Origin: Pseudoxanthomonas helianthi
Lineage (GTDB): Bacteria; Pseudomonadota; Gammaproteobacteria; Xanthomonadales; Xanthomonadaceae
Length of the DNA stretch: 64,000 bases
Reading direction: 5' to 3'
Assembly: GCF_017939625.1 (NCBI RefSeq)
Contig: NZ_JAGKTC010000001.1
Location: 1,288,778 to 1,352,777, forward strand
The notes beneath the pieces were generated by a model that was not told the DNA's origin, searched no databases, and saw nothing but the letters and a program-made list of their open reading frames with translations. Of the stretch, positions 1-7,498 are shown in pieces (position 1 is the stretch's first letter; each line of letters begins with the position of its first letter). The translations under genes and the position numbers were made by a program.

Positions 1-286
1 GGCCGGCGGCCAGCAGCGGCGAGTCCTCGCCGAACAGCAGGCGCTGGGTGCCCTGCACGTAGGCCGGCAGGCCGTCGATCGGCAGATAGCCGCGCGGGCG
101 GCCTTGCTCGGCCAGCTGCCGTTCGATCTGCTGCACGCATTTCAGCAGCGGGATGCGTCCGCTTTCGTCGTAGTAGATGCCGACGCCGAGGTTGACCTTG
201 GTCGGGCGGGTATCGGCGTTGTAGGCCTCGGTCAGGCCAAGGATGGGGTCGCCGGGGACTTGTTCGACATGCGCAAAGACGGACAC
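1..286 (-). CDS. Aspartate/aromatic amino-acid aminotransferase, N-terminal part
   Basis: This is the first 95 codons of a PLP-dependent fold-type I aminotransferase that continues past the left edge. The start shows AHVEQVPGDPILGL, then TKVNLGVGIYYDE and RGYLPIDGLPAY. These match the N-terminal arm and first substrate-binding strand of the AspC/TyrB family, which moves amino groups between aspartate or aromatic amino acids and 2-oxoglutarate. GTG is chosen as start because the family begins right at this phenylalanine/valine stretch and no better in-frame ATG lies upstream. The active-site lysine is outside the window, so aspartate and aromatic preference cannot be separated. A 193-bp gap and a possible promoter separate it from the alcohol-oxidation operon, so it is probably transcribed on its own. 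Confidence 0.85.
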   Translation of the reverse strand, partial: MSVFAHVEQVPGDPILGLTEAYNADTRPTKVNLGVGIYYDESGRIPLLKCVQQIERQLAEQGRPRGYLPIDGLPAYVQGTQRLLFGEDSPLLAAG

Positions 287-338
287 GGTGGGGTTTCGCT
301 GGCTGAGGGAGGAAGGTGCGCGAATCGCGCGGAGCGCG

Positions 339-347
339 AGTTTAGCA
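339..347 (-). promoter_or_regulatory. Possible extended -10 box for the aminotransferase gene
   Basis: On the minus strand the bases read TGCTAAACT, an extended -10 (TGn plus TAAACT). It lies about 55 bases before the aminotransferase GTG start. No good -35 is visible at 17 bp spacing. The rest of the 287-479 gap shows no gene. Confidence 0.35.
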
Positions 348-479
348 GGGGCGACGGGCCGCCGCCGGGAGGGTTGCGAGTGCAACGGTCGGCACGGGCG
401 ATCCAGGCGCAGAGCCACGGGCCCTGGGAAGCCTGGTCGCGAAGGCGTCGGCAAAAAAGAGGGGTTTGCGGAAAGGCGG

Positions 480-899
480 TTACGCCCGTCCCTGCGCCTG
501 CAGCGCGGCGAACTCTTCGTCGGTGAACAGCCGCGAGCGCACCAGGAAGCGCACGCCCTCGCCGTTCTCCAGCGAGAACATGCCGCCGCGGCCTTCGACC
601 ACGTCGATGATCAACTGGGTGTGCTTCCAGTATTCGAACTGCGAGGGGCTGATGAAGAACTCCGCGCCGCCGATCTCGCCCAGCCTGACATCGCGGTCGC
701 CGACGATGAAATCGCCGACCGGGTAGCACATCGGCGAGGAGCCATCGCAGCAGCCGCCGGACTGGTGGAACAGCAGCGCGCCGTGCTTCGCGCGCAGCTT
801 GTCGATCAACTGCAGCGCGGCCAGCGTGGCGATGACCTGGCGGGTGTCGAGCGCAGTTTGGTCGGGCGTCCGTCCGTTGGAAACCGAAGTGGTGTTCAT
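480..899 (-). CDS. DUF779 protein, last gene of the alcohol-oxidation operon
   Basis: This is a 139-residue cytoplasmic protein of the DUF779 family, which often sits beside acetaldehyde dehydrogenase genes but has no settled function. A cysteine-rich stretch at about residues 48-59 (SGGCCDGSSPMCYP) looks able to bind a metal or form a disulphide. Downstream come the conserved DVRLGEIGGAEFFIS and YWKHTQLIIDVV segments. The ATG overlaps the stop of the upstream TonB receptor gene by four bases (ATGA), which implies coupled translation. The context suggests a role in aldehyde handling or in maturation of the dehydrogenase, but that is inference. Confidence 0.88.
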   Translation of the reverse strand: MNTTSVSNGRTPDQTALDTRQVIATLAALQLIDKLRAKHGALLFHQSGGCCDGSSPMCYPVGDFIVGDRDVRLGEIGGAEFFISPSQFEYWKHTQLIIDVVEGRGGMFSLENGEGVRFLVRSRLFTDEEFAALQAQGRA

Positions 900-3031
900 G
901 GCGCGTCCTCCGCGGCCCATTGCCAGCGCAGGCCCAGCAGCAGGCCGCGGCCAGGGCCGGGTTCGTAATAGCGGCCGTTGCCTTCGTTGACGATCACCGA
1001 ACCGACATAGGCCTTGTCCAGAAGGTTGTCGACCCGGGCGAAGCCGCGCAGCGATTGCGTGCCGAAGCGCCATTCGCGGGCGAATTCGAAGCCCAGCAGC
1101 ACGTAGCCGGGTGCGCGCGCGCTGCCCGGGTCGTTGACCGTGACATCGCCGACGCCGATCGCCTCCAGCGCCGCTTCCCAACCGCCGCTGCGCCAACCCA
1201 AGCGCGCATCGAGCTGCTGGCGCGCGGTGCCGGGGATGCGCGTGCCGGCGGCGACCCGCACCGAAGGGTTGGTGCAGCCGGCGGCGGTGCAGATCGGGAA
1301 GCTGTCGCGGAACTGCGCGTCGAGCCAGGTGTAGGCCAGGTCGAAACGCCAGCGCTCGCCCAGCGGCAACCCGGCCGCCAGTTCGAAACCTTCGCGGCGC
1401 GCGCGGCCGACGTTGCGGTAGCTGCTGCGCCCGCCGACGTTGCGCGCCACCGCCAGTTCGTCGTCGGTGTCGGCGCGGAACAGCGCGGCTTCCAGCGACG
1501 CGCCGTCGCCGTTGCGCCACTTGCCGCCGAATTCGAGGTTGCGGCTGACCGCCGGCTTCAGATCAAAGGCGAGGCCGGCGCCGCCATCGGCGCGGTAGCC
1601 GAGTTCGTTGAAGGTCGGCGTTTCGAAGCCGCGGCCGGCGGACAGGTAGAAGCGCAGGTCGTCGTTCGGCGAGAACGCGAGGCCGGCGACCGGCGTGGTC
1701 TGCGCGTATTCGACCGCGCCGCTGTCGTCCGGGTTGCGTGCGGTGACGTACGCATCGCGCGACTCGAAGCGCACGCGGCTGTGGCGTACGCCGGCCAGCA
1801 GCGACCAGCGCGGGGCGAAGCGCCACCACGCCTGCGCGTACTGGTCGAAGTTGTCGGTGCGATTGCGCTCGTCGCGGCGCAAGGCGCCGCGCACGCCGAG
1901 CGCGGTGCCGACGAAGTTCTCGTAACCGAGGCGATGCTGGCGCTGGCGGTCGAAATTGCCGCCCGCGGTGAGTTCGAATTCGCGTCCGGCCAGTTCGCCG
2001 CGCCAGCTCCAGCGCAGGTCGGCGCCGCCGTAGTCGTTGTCGAGGTCGATCACGCCGCCGGAGTTCAGCGGATTCGCCTGCGCGCCGGTGGGCAGCGGTA
2101 GGTACTGCTCGATCTCGCGCGTGCCCGCATAGGCCATCGCGCGCAGGCTGTGGCCGTCGCCGAGCGGCTGCTCCCAGACCAGTCCGGCCTGGTCCTGTTC
2201 GGCCGATTTGCGCGTGTCGAACTGTTCGGCCACCGCCGTGGCCTGGCGCGGGTTTTCCCGCACCTGCGCCCAGGTCAGGCCGAGCGGATCCTGCGCGTTC
2301 GGCGCGTTGAAGTGGTTGGCGACCAGCCGCAGGCGGCCATCGCCGGGCAGGTCGTAGTGCAGCTTGGCGTTCAACGATTGGCGTCGCGCGGCGCTGTGCT
2401 CGCGCCAGCCATCGGTTTCGAACAGGTTGCCGGCCAGCGCATAGCCGAACGCGCCGTCGACGCCGCGCAGGCTGGCGCCGAAGCTGCGGCTGTCGTCGCG
2501 GCCGAGGCTGGCCTGCATGTGCCCTTGGGTCGGCGCATCGCCGTCGGCGCTGAAGATCTGCACCACGCCGCCCGAGGAATTGCCGTGCAGGGCGGAGAAC
2601 GGACCGCGCAGCACTTCGATGCGTTCGGCGCCGGCCAGGGCGAAATGCGAAACCTGGCCTTGCCCGTCCGGCATCGTCGCCGGGATGCCGTCGGCGTACA
2701 GGCGCACGCCGCGCACGCCGAAGGTGGAACGCGCGCCGAACCCGCGCAGCGACAACTGCGTGTCCTGCGCGTAGTTCTGCCGGTCGCGGGCCAGCAGGCC
2801 GGGCACGCCGCGCAGCAGGTCGGAGACGTTGACGCCTGCGCTGGCGGCGCGGCCATCGACGTCCACCGTGCTCAACGACGCCGGCGTGTCGAACGCGGGC
2901 ACCTGCTGCAGGCGGGTCGAAACCACCTGCACGCGGTCCAGCGTGGTCGCGGTGTCGTCGTCGCCGGCCAGCGCCGGCAAGGGCGCGGCCAGGGTGAAGG
3001 CGATCGCATTGGTCAGCAGCAGTCGTCTCAT
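896..3031 (-). CDS. pqqU: PqqU (YncD)-like TonB-dependent receptor, probable PQQ importer
   Basis: This is a 711-residue TonB-dependent outer-membrane receptor with signal peptide, plug and 22-strand barrel. I recognise close similarity to E. coli YncD/PqqU, which imports pyrroloquinoline quinone. Shared segments are RGFGARSTFGVRGVRLY, DGIPATMPDGQGQ and EVLRGPFSALHGN in the plug, then GRGFETPTFNEL in the barrel and VIVNEGNGRYYEPGPGR near the C-terminus. The start chosen (MRRLLLTNAI) gives a clean signal peptide and has a GGAGA about ten bases upstream; an ATG 12 codons earlier is less likely. It lies three genes downstream of a PQQ enzyme, so PQQ import fits the context better than a siderophore role. 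The substrate is inferred from similarity as recalled. Confidence 0.85.
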   Translation of the reverse strand: MRRLLLTNAIAFTLAAPLPALAGDDDTATTLDRVQVVSTRLQQVPAFDTPASLSTVDVDGRAASAGVNVSDLLRGVPGLLARDRQNYAQDTQLSLRGFGARSTFGVRGVRLYADGIPATMPDGQGQVSHFALAGAERIEVLRGPFSALHGNSSGGVVQIFSADGDAPTQGHMQASLGRDDSRSFGASLRGVDGAFGYALAGNLFETDGWREHSAARRQSLNAKLHYDLPGDGRLRLVANHFNAPNAQDPLGLTWAQVRENPRQATAVAEQFDTRKSAEQDQAGLVWEQPLGDGHSLRAMAYAGTREIEQYLPLPTGAQANPLNSGGVIDLDNDYGGADLRWSWRGELAGREFELTAGGNFDRQRQHRLGYENFVGTALGVRGALRRDERNRTDNFDQYAQAWWRFAPRWSLLAGVRHSRVRFESRDAYVTARNPDDSGAVEYAQTTPVAGLAFSPNDDLRFYLSAGRGFETPTFNELGYRADGGAGLAFDLKPAVSRNLEFGGKWRNGDGASLEAALFRADTDDELAVARNVGGRSSYRNVGRARREGFELAAGLPLGERWRFDLAYTWLDAQFRDSFPICTAAGCTNPSVRVAAGTRIPGTARQQLDARLGWRSGGWEAALEAIGVGDVTVNDPGSARAPGYVLLGFEFAREWRFGTQSLRGFARVDNLLDKAYVGSVIVNEGNGRYYEPGPGRGLLLGLRWQWAAEDAP

Positions 3032-3086
3032 CGGGCAAGTTTCTCCACGCACACAGTTTGCCTGCATCGGGTTGCGGGTGCGGGAA

Positions 3087-3113
3087 GGCCGCGCGCCGTC
3101 GCGACGCGCGGCC
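3087..3113 (-). other. GC-rich stem-loop between porin and pqqU genes
   Basis: Nine-base arms GGCCGCGCG and CGCGCGGCC enclose nine bases just after the porin stop codon. There is no T-run, so it is more likely an mRNA-processing or stabilising hairpin than an intrinsic terminator. Confidence 0.5.
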
Positions 3114-3121
3114 GTGGCCGC

Positions 3122-4294
3122 TCAGAAGAACACGATGCCGCCGACCGCGTAGCCGTCCATCGTCGCTTCGGCGCCGTCGAAGGCACGGGAACGGGTCTGG
3201 CTGACTTCGCCGACCAGGGTCACGCTCTTGGTCAGCTTGTAATACAGGCCGAGCGTGCCGTTGCGGTTGGATTCCAGGCCCAGCGCGCCGGGCGTGTCGT
3301 CGTTGTTCTTGCTTTCGCCGTAGTTGGCGCCGAGCTTCAGCTTGGGGGTGAAGTCGTAGGCGCCCTGCACCAACCAGTTGGTCGACTTGGTGTCCTGCTG
3401 GTCGCCATCGGACAGGATGCCCAGGCCCTTGCCGCTCTGCACGTTGGCCAGCGCGGAGAATCTGCCCGCGGTGAACGACGCGCCGATTTCGCCGCCCGAC
3501 ATGGTGAAGGGCTGGCCGCCGGTGCCGTCGAACGGTTCGAATTTCTGGTACTTGCCGGCGATCCACAGCTTCACGCCGTTGCCGCTCCAGGCGTACTGGC
3601 CCTGCACCTGCGGCGAGGAACCCGCGTCGTGCGTCCCGGCCAGGCCGTTGTCGACCGGGCTCATCAACGCCAGGGTCACGTTGCCGCCGGCGAAGGCCGG
3701 CGAGGTCCACGCGATCTGCCCGTAATGGCCCAGGTAGGAATACCCCGCGCCGATATGGCCCAGCGAAACGCGCCCGCGCTGGGTGGCCTGGATCGGCATG
3801 CCGACGCCGAGCAGGGTCATGTCGCCGAGGATCGCGCCGGAACCGAACACGCCGTAGTCGCGGCCCAGCTTGAACGTGCCGATGCGGCCGTTGCCGACGG
3901 TGAAGAACGCCTGGCGCACGTCGACGCCGCTGTTCGGCGCGATCGCGCTGGAGGTGGCGGTGTGGGCCATGATCGCGATGGTGCCGCCGATGTCGTAGCC
4001 CTCCTGGTTGGTGCTGAACTTGGTCACCAGCGCGTTCGGCAACAGGCCGTTGCCGATGGTGCTGCGCGCGCCCTGCCCGCCGCAGCCCAGCGCGGTGCCG
4101 GCAAGGGCGAAACCGCCGACCGCATCGCCGTCGCAGTTGGTGTAGGTGTAGTACGCGTTGACGAAGCCGCCGACGTCGACCTTCCAGTCGCCGGCGGACA
4201 GTTCCACCGCCTGCGCGGCGGGGGCCAGGGCCAGCAGGGCCGGCACGATCAGGGCCAGCGTGCGCCGGCGGTTTTGCTTGCGGATGAAGCGCAT
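3122..4294 (-). CDS. Outer-membrane porin
   Basis: This is a 390-residue Gram-negative porin of the general trimeric type. A signal peptide (about residues 1-29, ending AQA) precedes a series of amphipathic strands with alternating aromatic residues. The C-terminus ends in Phe-Phe, the usual recognition signal for the barrel-assembly machinery. The start at ATG 4294 has a GGGAGG ribosome-binding site; an in-frame ATG ten codons upstream lacks one. It sits between the cytochrome fusion and the PqqU-like receptor on the same strand. It could therefore admit the alcohol substrate or another small solute needed by the periplasmic dehydrogenase. Substrate selectivity cannot be read from the sequence. 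Confidence 0.85.
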   Translation of the reverse strand: MRFIRKQNRRRTLALIVPALLALAPAAQAVELSAGDWKVDVGGFVNAYYTYTNCDGDAVGGFALAGTALGCGGQGARSTIGNGLLPNALVTKFSTNQEGYDIGGTIAIMAHTATSSAIAPNSGVDVRQAFFTVGNGRIGTFKLGRDYGVFGSGAILGDMTLLGVGMPIQATQRGRVSLGHIGAGYSYLGHYGQIAWTSPAFAGGNVTLALMSPVDNGLAGTHDAGSSPQVQGQYAWSGNGVKLWIAGKYQKFEPFDGTGGQPFTMSGGEIGASFTAGRFSALANVQSGKGLGILSDGDQQDTKSTNWLVQGAYDFTPKLKLGANYGESKNNDDTPGALGLESNRNGTLGLYYKLTKSVTLVGEVSQTRSRAFDGAEATMDGYAVGGIVFF

Positions 4295-4357
4295 GACGAA
4301 TCCCTCCCGAGGATTTGCTTGCAATGGAATCCGGATGCGCGGCGCGCACCGGGGGTG

Positions 4358-4380
4358 CCGCGCCCGGAAGCCGGGCGCGG
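4358..4380 (-). other. Strong stem-loop between cytochrome fusion and porin genes
   Basis: A perfect ten-base stem (CCGCGCCCGG / CCGGGCGCGG) with a three-base loop lies in the 115-bp gap. There is no T-tract after it. It may protect the upstream dehydrogenase/cytochrome message or attenuate the porin and receptor genes. Confidence 0.55.
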
Positions 4381-4409
4381 TGTGCGGTGGAACGGACGCG
4401 GGTCCGGCC

Positions 4410-5648
4410 TTACTGGCCGGCGTAGATCAACGGCACCTTCGAGGACTTGGCGCCATCGAAGGTCAACGGCTTGCCGCCTGCGGGGTAGCCGTTCTGCTGC
4501 AGGATGTAGGCCATGATTTCGACGTAGGTGTTCTGCGGCAGGCTGCCTGGCGCCATCGCCGGCATGTTCTTGTGCACGATGGCGAAGATGTCGCCGACCT
4601 TGTACTTGCCGTCGTCCGGGGCGAAATGCTTGCCCTTCAACGCCGGCCCGGCGCGCCCGGTCAGCTTGTCGCCGTGGCAGATCGCGCAGTTCTGCTCGTA
4701 GCTCGCCTTGCCGCCGGTCGCCTGCTTCGCGGTGAACAACGCCGGCGCCTTGGCCTTGCCCGCAGAAGGCTTGTCGCTGCCGGCGAAAGCCAGTTGCGCA
4801 TCGACGTCGGCCCGAGCCAGCAGGTCGTGCTTGCGCCGATAGGCTTCCGCGGCGGCGGGAAGCGCAGGCGCGACGGCCGCGGCCTTGCGCGCGGATGGCG
4901 CCACCGCATAAGGCTGCAGCAATGCGGAGAGCTTCCCGTCCCGGCCGAGCCTGGCGATGCTCGCTTCGAACCGCTGCGCCGCCTTCGCGTTCGCGTCGGC
5001 GTACAGCGCGACCAGGTCGTAACGCGCGTGCGGTTCGTCCAGTTCGGCGTAGTCGAAGCGCTGCGCCTGGCCGTGGCCGGACAGGTACTTCACCACGGTC
5101 GGGCGCCACAGCATCGCCGCCTGCACCTTGCCTTTCTCCAGCGCGTCGATCGCGTCCTCGTTGGTCAGGCGGATGTCGGCCTGCAACGCGGGATGCTCGG
5201 CGAAATAGAGGTTCGGCGTGGTCTGGTAGGTCACCGCGACCCGCGTGCCCGGCCGCAACGCATCCAGCGATGCCGCGCGGCGCGCCATCGGCGTGACCAG
5301 CACGAAACCGGTGCGCGCATAGGCCTGGGTCGCGTGCAGGCCGCCAGGCAGGCCACCGTGGCGGTCGCGCAGCGGGAAGCCGAGGACCAGCTGGCAATCC
5401 TTGCCGGCCATCGCGACGAAGTTCTTCATGTCGAAGCCCTCGTCGTCGCCTTCGCCGTCGAAGCGGTGCACGGCCAGGGTCGTGCCCTGGTCGCGCGCCA
5501 CCGCTTCGGCCAGGCGCAGGTCCATGTCGGCGCCGGGGCTGCTGCTGTCCACGCAGACCCGCAGCGCGGCTTGCGCGTCGGCGCTGCAGCCGGCCCCGGC
5601 GAACGCCAGGGCCAGCAGCGCGCCATGCATCGAGACATGACGTTTCAT
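4410..5648 (-). CDS. Periplasmic solute-binding-like domain fused to cytochrome c (MxaJ/XoxJ-XoxG-like fusion)
   Basis: This 412-residue exported protein has two parts. Residues about 28-250 look like the substrate-binding-like proteins that accompany quinoprotein dehydrogenases (MxaJ/XoxJ type): they start LRVCVDSSSPGADMDLRLAEAVA and contain TRVAVTYQTTPNLYF and VQAAMLWRP. Residues about 305-395 form a class I cytochrome c with CAICH (321-325) as haem site and Met362 or Met365 as likely sixth ligand (KNMPAMAPGSLP). The N-terminus is a signal peptide; Cys21 gives a weak lipobox. The gene starts 10 bp after the PQQ dehydrogenase, so it is almost certainly that enzyme's electron acceptor and helper. 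In well-studied methanol oxidisers these are two separate proteins (J and G). Confidence 0.85.
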   Translation of the reverse strand: MKRHVSMHGALLALAFAGAGCSADAQAALRVCVDSSSPGADMDLRLAEAVARDQGTTLAVHRFDGEGDDEGFDMKNFVAMAGKDCQLVLGFPLRDRHGGLPGGLHATQAYARTGFVLVTPMARRAASLDALRPGTRVAVTYQTTPNLYFAEHPALQADIRLTNEDAIDALEKGKVQAAMLWRPTVVKYLSGHGQAQRFDYAELDEPHARYDLVALYADANAKAAQRFEASIARLGRDGKLSALLQPYAVAPSARKAAAVAPALPAAAEAYRRKHDLLARADVDAQLAFAGSDKPSAGKAKAPALFTAKQATGGKASYEQNCAICHGDKLTGRAGPALKGKHFAPDDGKYKVGDIFAIVHKNMPAMAPGSLPQNTYVEIMAYILQQNGYPAGGKPLTFDGAKSSKVPLIYAGQ

Positions 5649-5658
5649 CGTTCGATCC

Positions 5659-7443
5659 TCACAGCGAGAACACGTACAGGTGGCCGCCCAGCGGAATGCC
5701 CTTGACCTTCGGGTCCTGGGCCATCTCGCCGCCCCAGATCGGCGACGCGCCGCCCCAGCCGGCCCACACGCCGACGTACTGCTTGCCGCCGACCTTCCAC
5801 GTGCTGGGCACGCCGAGCACGCCGGAGGTCATCTGCGGGCTCTTCCACAGCACCTTGCCGGTCTTGGCGTCGAACGCGTACAGGTAGCCGTCGGCGCTGC
5901 CGGAGAACAGCAGTCCGCCCGCGGTGCTCAACATGCCGCTGTTCCAGGGCAGCTCGGACGGGAAGGTCCACGCCTGCTTGCCGGTGTTGACGTCGATCGC
6001 CTGCACCGAGCCCCACTGGTTCGGGAACGCCGGGTCGCGCTTGACCAGGAAGCTCTCGCCGAGGAACGGCAGGCCGGCCTTGTAGCTGACTTCGGCGCCC
6101 TTGATGGTCATGCACGAATGCAGCGTCGGCACATAGGCCAGGCCGGTCTGCGGACTGACCGAAATCGGCCACCAGTTCTTGCCGCCGAGGAAGCTCGGGC
6201 AGGTGAACACTTCCTTGTCCACGGTCGGGCGCAGCGCCGGATCGGTCTGCATCTTGCCGTTGGCGTCCGGGCCGGTGACCGAAGTCGCGGTGGCGAACTT
6301 CTCCGCGTAGATCAGTTTGCCGTCGGTGCGGTCGATGGCGTAGAACCAGCCGTTGCGGCTCGCGCTGACGATGGCCTTGTGCTTGGCGCCCTTGTAGTCG
6401 ATGTCGGTGAACACCGTTTCGTTGGTGCCGTCGTAATCCCAGGTGTCGTTCGGCGTGTACTGGTAATGCCACTTGATCTTGCCGGTGGCCGGATCCATCG
6501 CGATCACCGAATCGGTGTACAGGTTGTCGCCCGGGCGCAGCGTCGCCAGCCACGGGCCGGGGTTGCCGACGCCCCAGAACAGCGTGTCGGTTTCGGCGTC
6601 GTAGCTGCCGGTCAGCCACGCGGCGCCGCCGCCGGTTTCCGCCGCGCCCTTCGGCCAGGTGTCGCCGCCGGGTTCGTCCGGCATCGGGATGGTGTGCTGC
6701 TTCCACGCCTCCTTGCCGGTCGCCGCGTCCAGCGCAGTGACGTAGCCGCGCGCGCCGTATTCGCCGCCGGACACGCCGACGATCACCTTGCCCTTGACCA
6801 CCAGCGGCGCCAGGGTCATCGCGTAGCCGACGTCCTGCTCGTGGATCTTCTCGTTCCACGCGACCTTGCCGGTCTTCGCGTCGAGCGCGACGACATGGTT
6901 GTCCAGTGTGGCCATGTAGACCTTGTCCTGGTACAGCGCGACGCCGCGGTTGACCACGTCGCAGCACACCGTCTTCAGGCCAGCGTTGGACAGGTCGTGT
7001 TCGTACTTCCACAGCAGCTTGCCGGTGCTGGCCTGGAAGGCGAGCAGGTGGTTCTTCGGCGTGGTGATGAACATGTAGTCGCCGTTGACCACCGGCGGGG
7101 CCTCGTGGCCCATGTCGAATTCGCTGGTGTAGTCCCAGGCCTGCTTGAGCTGGGCCACGTTGCCGGCGTTGACCGTGTCGAACGGCGCGTAGCCGCTGCT
7201 GCCGTAGTCGCGGCGGTACATCAGCCAGCCGTCGTCGTTGCCCGCGTTCTGCAGACGCACGTCGGTGACCAGCGGATACCCGCCGTCGTCCTGCGCGGCG
7301 GCGGCCGGCTTGGCGGCGTCGGCAGCGGCGGTGGGCGCCTTGGCACAGGCCTGCAGGCCGAACATCGCGCCGGCGACGACGAGACAGGCATGCAGCGCAT
7401 GCAGGCGAGGGGCGCGCGAGGCGTGGGATGTCGGATGGTTCAT
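5659..7443 (-). CDS. PQQ-dependent alcohol dehydrogenase, predicted lanthanide type
   Basis: This is a 594-residue periplasmic quinoprotein with the eight-bladed propeller of the methanol/ethanol dehydrogenase family. Visible features are vicinal Cys160-Cys161 (TVCCDVVNRG), the metal-ligand glutamate in GGEYGARG (Glu227), the asparagine in GNPGPW (Asn294), the catalytic Asp336, and Asp338 two residues later (WDYDGTNE). That second Asp is the mark of lanthanide enzymes (XoxF, PedH, ExaF); calcium enzymes have Ala, Ser or Thr there. There is no C-terminal haem domain, so electrons should go to the separate cytochrome encoded next. The N-terminus ends in LQAC (Cys33), a possible lipobox. The start has AGGAG eight bases upstream. 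The exact alcohol substrate is unknown. Confidence 0.93.
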   Translation of the reverse strand: MNHPTSHASRAPRLHALHACLVVAGAMFGLQACAKAPTAAADAAKPAAAAQDDGGYPLVTDVRLQNAGNDDGWLMYRRDYGSSGYAPFDTVNAGNVAQLKQAWDYTSEFDMGHEAPPVVNGDYMFITTPKNHLLAFQASTGKLLWKYEHDLSNAGLKTVCCDVVNRGVALYQDKVYMATLDNHVVALDAKTGKVAWNEKIHEQDVGYAMTLAPLVVKGKVIVGVSGGEYGARGYVTALDAATGKEAWKQHTIPMPDEPGGDTWPKGAAETGGGAAWLTGSYDAETDTLFWGVGNPGPWLATLRPGDNLYTDSVIAMDPATGKIKWHYQYTPNDTWDYDGTNETVFTDIDYKGAKHKAIVSASRNGWFYAIDRTDGKLIYAEKFATATSVTGPDANGKMQTDPALRPTVDKEVFTCPSFLGGKNWWPISVSPQTGLAYVPTLHSCMTIKGAEVSYKAGLPFLGESFLVKRDPAFPNQWGSVQAIDVNTGKQAWTFPSELPWNSGMLSTAGGLLFSGSADGYLYAFDAKTGKVLWKSPQMTSGVLGVPSTWKVGGKQYVGVWAGWGGASPIWGGEMAQDPKVKGIPLGGHLYVFSL

Positions 7444-7498
7444 GGTGCGGATCTCCTGACGGTGGTCGTTGCGTTGTGCGGGGGGCTTGGCGGAACGG

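Noticed and set aside
5659..7443. A quinohaemoprotein (type II) alcohol dehydrogenase
   Set aside because: There is no CxxCH in the protein, and it ends right after the propeller. The cytochrome is encoded separately in the next gene.
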